NCBI GenBank assembly: GCA_030632035.1
Contig: DAOVJZ010000036.1
Span: 1-10,207, forward strand
Reading direction: 5' to 3'
Length of the DNA stretch: 10,207 nucleotides
DNA from: Granulosicoccaceae bacterium
GTDB taxonomy: Bacteria > Pseudomonadota > Gammaproteobacteria > DAOVJZ01
Part shown: positions 7,256-10,207 of the stretch, piece after piece
How positions within the stretch are numbered: the first letter of the stretch is position 1
Layout: each line of letters begins with the position of its first letter
Notes under the pieces: generated by a model
What the model was told of the DNA's origin: nothing
Database searches by the model: none
What the model saw: only the letters and a program-made list of their open reading frames with translations
Program-made: the position numbers and the translations under genes

Positions 7256-7972
7256 CTATACTTTTCTCCAGGAACGCATTCGCGCCTGAAGACGTATCAG
7301 GGCCTGACTATGAATCTGGCTTACACGTGATTCACTGACCCCGATAATGCTGCCGATTTCACGCAGGTTAAGTTCTTCTTCATAATATAAGGCCATGACT
7401 AAACGTTCCCTTTCAGGTAAACCTGAAATGGCTTCGGCCAAACAGTGTTTAAAATCATCTTTTTGCAGACCCTCATAAGGTCCGGGGTTGGTATGGTCAG
7501 GAATGTTGTCACCGATTTCATTTCCATCTTCGACAAAATCTTCGATACTAAAAATCTTGTGGCAACTTGATTCCTGCAGGAGACGATGATACTCATCAAG
7601 TGTGAGTTCCAGCGCATCAGCAACTTCATGATCACGCGCGTCACGACCTTCTTCATTTTCAATTTTACGTACAGCTTCAGCAATTTGTCTTGCCTTGCGA
7701 TGTACTGATCGTGGAACCCAATCATTCTTGCGAATCTCATCCAACATGGATCCACGGATCCGGATACCGGCATAAGTCTCAAAACTGGCTCCCTGTGAGG
7801 GATCGTAGTTCCGTGTCGCTTCCAATAAGCCCATCATCCCCGCCTGAATAAGATCATCAGCTTGGACACTGGGTGGTAACCTGCTCATCAAATGATAAGC
7901 AATTCGTTTCACCAATGGCGCATGAAGCGCAACAAGTTCGTCTTTATAATCTGGTTGCATAGCCTGATTCAT
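7256..7972 (-). CDS. fliA: Flagellar sigma factor FliA (sigma-28)
   Basis: Sigma-70-family factor of 238 residues that directs RNA polymerase to late flagellar and chemotaxis promoters. Region 2 (about 15-90) shows DDLIQAGMMGLLEA (core binding) and the promoter-melting and -10 recognition stretch FETYAGIRIRGSMLDEIRK, then WVPRSV. Region 3 (about 91-150) includes KARQIAEAVRKIENEEGR. Region 4 (about 183-235) shows LPERERLVMALYYEEELNL and the helix-turn-helix IGVSESRVSQIHSQAL. It has no region 1, as usual for FliA, and a length typical of the family. The ATG is 12 bases after the flhG stop; an in-frame TGA lies just upstream, so the start is M1 or M5. The ribosome site is weak, which suggests coupling to flhG translation. 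In relatives FliA is held inactive by the anti-sigma factor FlgM, which is not encoded here. Confidence 0.97.
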   Translation of the reverse strand: MNQAMQPDYKDELVALHAPLVKRIAYHLMSRLPPSVQADDLIQAGMMGLLEATRNYDPSQGASFETYAGIRIRGSMLDEIRKNDWVPRSVHRKARQIAEAVRKIENEEGRDARDHEVADALELTLDEYHRLLQESSCHKIFSIEDFVEDGNEIGDNIPDHTNPGPYEGLQKDDFKHCLAEAISGLPERERLVMALYYEEELNLREIGSIIGVSESRVSQIHSQALIRLQARMRSWRKV

Positions 7973-7984
7973 TTTTCAAACCAC

Positions 7985-8875
7985 TCATAATGATGCCACA
8001 ATATTATTATGGCTAGCCTGTATTAGCCTCTCGACAAAAAACTCGAGATGCCCCCCCGCACTAGAAGGCATCGGCCAACTGTCGGTTTTCTTTACCAAAT
8101 TTTTAAAAGCCGTTGCCGACTTGCTCCGTGAAAAACTGCTCACTACCGCTTCCTGCTTCTGTATAGCCTTTTTAAGCTGATCGTCGTAAGGGATATAACC
8201 CATGAAATCCAAGGTTACATCCAGAAACCGATCAGTCACTTTGGTCAATTTATTAAACAACTCCTGCCCCTCTTGAATACTCGCCGCCATATTCGGCAAA
8301 ATATGGAAACGCTGTATTCCATACTCTGTATGCAATACCTTTATTAAAGCATATGCATCTGTGATCGAAGCCGGTTCATTACAGACCACGACAATGATTT
8401 CCTGTGCAGCTCGGGAAAAACTGGTCACACTCTCGGCAATACCGGCTGCATTATCTATAATTAGCACATCCAGACTATTACTCAACTCACTGAAGGCACG
8501 GATCAAACCAGCACATTCAGCTTCACCCATATTACTCATCTCTTTATAACCTGAAGAAGCAGGTATAATCTGGATACCAGCCGGACCGGTAACAATAACC
8601 TCTTCCAGAGTACGCTCTCCCTTCATGACATGAGATAAATTGTAGGCAGGACGTAATCCTAGTAATACATCAACGTTAGCCAATCCCATGTCGGCATCCA
8701 TCAACATTACATCTTTACCACTCTGTGCCATTGCAACAGCCAGATTCACGGAGACATTGGTTTTACCAACACCGCCTTTTCCACTCGCAATTGCTATAAC
8801 CCTTACGGGACGGGGCTCTGTCATTCTTCTTAATCCACTCGCTTGATCTGTAAACTGCGTATTACTCATAAGCAT
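7985..8875 (-). CDS. flhG: Flagellar number regulator FlhG/FleN (MinD-like ATPase)
   Basis: MinD/ParA-family ATPase of 296 residues that limits flagellar number, through FlhF and, in Pseudomonas, the regulator FleQ. The N-terminus has DQASGLR at residues 10-16, matching the DQAxxLR helix that stimulates the FlhF GTPase in characterised FlhG proteins. The deviant Walker A SGKGGVGKTN is at 31-40, the A' motif DADMGLANVD at 60-69 and the Walker B strand DVLIIDNAAGI at 136-146. The C-terminal region (about 240-296) should contain the membrane-targeting helix; FFVERLIQA (279-287) is a candidate. The start overlaps the end of flhF by 14 bases. Two ATGs two codons apart are possible (8873-8875 and 8867-8869). 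GGGGG at 8887-8891 is 11 bases from the first and 17 from the second, so the first is slightly favoured. Pairing with flhF supports the call. Confidence 0.95.
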   Translation of the reverse strand: MLMSNTQFTDQASGLRRMTEPRPVRVIAIASGKGGVGKTNVSVNLAVAMAQSGKDVMLMDADMGLANVDVLLGLRPAYNLSHVMKGERTLEEVIVTGPAGIQIIPASSGYKEMSNMGEAECAGLIRAFSELSNSLDVLIIDNAAGIAESVTSFSRAAQEIIVVVCNEPASITDAYALIKVLHTEYGIQRFHILPNMAASIQEGQELFNKLTKVTDRFLDVTLDFMGYIPYDDQLKKAIQKQEAVVSSFSRSKSATAFKNLVKKTDSWPMPSSAGGHLEFFVERLIQASHNNIVASL

Positions 8876-10109
8876 TGGCTGCTATTCCCCCGAATACTTC
8901 TGCCATACTTTCCTTATCAGGTAATTGTCCTGAATTTTTCATTATAGTAACGCAACGGTTGGTCAAATTAGCCGCACGGGCAATATGTATATCTTCCGGC
9001 ACACGCTGACCATCTCCCAAAAACGCAATCGGCAGTTTCTGCTTGATTGCAATGGAGACCGCACTACCAAGATTAGTCGATTCATCGAGTTTTGTAATCA
9101 TACTTCCTGCTAATTCTATATCCCGATAGGCACGGGCAATCTCATCCAGCCCGGAATACTGGGTTGTGGCCGACATAACCAGATAGCTTTTTATCCTTGG
9201 ACTGCTGTCATAGAGTGTCGATAATTGCTCATTTAGACGGATATCCCGCTGACTCATACCAGAAGTATCAATCAACACCAACCGCTTGTCAGACAGGTCT
9301 TTCAGCGTTTGTGTCAGGCTGGCTGTATCCGATGCCACATGCACGGGTACCCCAATAATCCGGCCATAAGTACGTAGTTGGTCATGTCCGCCTATCCGGT
9401 AATTATCCAGCGTCACCAGTGCCAGATGCTGGGTACCGTGGCGTAATGCAAATCGAGCAGCCAATTTGGCAATCATGGTCGTTTTACCTACGCCAGTCGC
9501 TCCCACCATGGCAAATACCCCACCATTATTAATAATGTCATCATCTGCAACCGGTATTTTACTTGCCAATATCCCCAGCGCATTACGCCAAACATAGGTA
9601 AAATCATTGCCCTGTTCAGAGAGGTTCAGTGCTTCTTCCGCAATACTTTTAGCCAGATCCGGTGTAATACCCATCGCATTAAACATACCCAATAAACGCG
9701 CATGCAACGGGTTTCTACGTGCAAAATCACCCCAGGCCAAACTTGATAACTGGTTTTCCATCAAGCCTCTCAGATTCTGAAGCTCTCCCCGCATTTCAAC
9801 CAGTGTCGGTTCCTGAGACCACTCAATTTTTGGTTGTCTATTTTTATGCTGAGGTCTTTGTTCACCAGCTTCGGTAACCGCTTCCTGAGAAGAAGTTTCT
9901 ATTTCTGCTTCCGTCACCTCAGACTCACGACTGGTGCCAGTCTCGGTTTCGGCAAACAATAACGATTCGTCATAATCAATGGCGGCAACAATTTCTATCC
10001 CCCCTTTTACTTGACCATTCGACAAAATAACTGCATCAGGACCAAGCTCATTACGTACCTTATTAATGGCTTTACGAACATCCTCTGCAAAAAAACGTTT
10101 TATTTTCAT
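8862..10109 (-). CDS. flhF: Polar flagellar placement GTPase FlhF
   Basis: SRP-type GTPase (relative of Ffh and FtsY) of 415 residues that marks the pole where the flagellum is built. The N-terminal B region starts MKIKRFFAEDVRKAI and ends in an acidic, disordered linker (about 48-95, Glu/Thr/Ser-rich). A helical N domain follows (about 100-190). The G domain has P-loop GATGVGKTT (203-211), the SRP-family motif DNYRIGGHDQLRTYG (235-249) and DTSGMSQRD (281-289). It also has the base-specificity motif TKLDE (339-343) and the closing motif GDGQRVPEDI (365-374). All nucleotide-binding motifs are intact. A GGGAG site (10118-10122) lies 8 bases before the ATG, and flhA ends 26 bases upstream. The order flhA-flhF-flhG is the usual one in polar flagellates. 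Confidence 0.96.
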   Translation of the reverse strand: MKIKRFFAEDVRKAINKVRNELGPDAVILSNGQVKGGIEIVAAIDYDESLLFAETETGTSRESEVTEAEIETSSQEAVTEAGEQRPQHKNRQPKIEWSQEPTLVEMRGELQNLRGLMENQLSSLAWGDFARRNPLHARLLGMFNAMGITPDLAKSIAEEALNLSEQGNDFTYVWRNALGILASKIPVADDDIINNGGVFAMVGATGVGKTTMIAKLAARFALRHGTQHLALVTLDNYRIGGHDQLRTYGRIIGVPVHVASDTASLTQTLKDLSDKRLVLIDTSGMSQRDIRLNEQLSTLYDSSPRIKSYLVMSATTQYSGLDEIARAYRDIELAGSMITKLDESTNLGSAVSIAIKQKLPIAFLGDGQRVPEDIHIARAANLTNRCVTIMKNSGQLPDKESMAEVFGGIAANAYE

Positions 10110-10135
10110 TTTCCGATCTCCCTTCTCGGCATCGG

Positions 10136-10207
10136 TTAAGCAGCACCATCATTTGAAATGGTCGCCACAATTTTGATTTGTCTGTTATCCGGTATCTCGT
10201 TAAACGA
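10136..10207 (-). CDS. flhA: Flagellar export gate protein FlhA, C-terminal end only
   Basis: The last 23 codons and a TAA stop of a gene entering from the right edge. The peptide contains SFNEIPDNRQIKIVATIS, which matches the conserved FlhA C-terminus (consensus near LSxNEIPxxxxIxVVxxV). FlhA forms the cytoplasmic gate of the flagellar type III export machine. This identity also fits its place immediately upstream of flhF. Nothing can be said about the rest of the protein. Confidence 0.88.
   Translation of the reverse strand, partial: SFNEIPDNRQIKIVATISNDGAA

Overview
The window is a tightly packed, single-strand gene cluster for a polar flagellum and its chemotaxis system. Every gene I can support reads on the minus strand, so transcription runs from position 10207 towards position 1. 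The order is flhA (3' end only), flhF, flhG/fleN, fliA, cheY, cheZ, cheA, cheB, motC, motD, a parA-like gene (parC) and the start of a CheW/ParP-like gene. Gaps between genes are 0 to 45 bases and several genes overlap, so there is no stretch of more than 300 bases without a gene. I saw no RNA gene, insertion sequence, CRISPR array, origin or clear terminator.

The order matches, from memory, the flhA-flhF-fleN-fliA-cheYZAB-motCD-soj-cheW region of Pseudomonas. It also resembles the Vibrio flhA-flhF-flhG-fliA-cheYZAB-parC-parP-cheW region, apart from the motCD insertion. CheZ, sigma-28 FliA, FlhF/FlhG and the second stator pair MotC/MotD together point to a polarly flagellated gammaproteobacterium. 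Base composition looks moderate (AT-rich compared with Pseudomonas), so another gammaproteobacterial lineage is more likely than Pseudomonas itself. I cannot name the genus.

Region by region: 10136-10207 is the end of the export-gate gene flhA. 7985-10109 holds the two nucleotide-switch proteins that set flagellar position and number (FlhF GTPase, FlhG ATPase). 7256-7972 encodes the flagellar sigma factor. 2897-7210 encodes the cytoplasmic chemotaxis core (response regulator CheY, phosphatase CheZ, kinase CheA, methylesterase CheB). 948-2894 encodes a H+-type stator pair (MotC, MotD). 1-951 encodes a polar-positioning ATPase and the start of its probable CheW-like partner.

The genes form one functional chain. 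FlhF and FlhG place and count flagella, FliA switches on late genes, and CheA phosphorylates CheY and CheB. CheZ removes the phosphate from CheY, MotC/D powers rotation, and the ParC/ParP-like pair probably tethers the CheA arrays at the cell pole.

I see no wholly undescribed system here. The points most worth a second look are a long charged and proline-rich tail after the OmpA-like domain of MotD, three copies of an acidic motif in the CheA linker where a P2 domain would be expected, and a cheY start that appears to be TTG.
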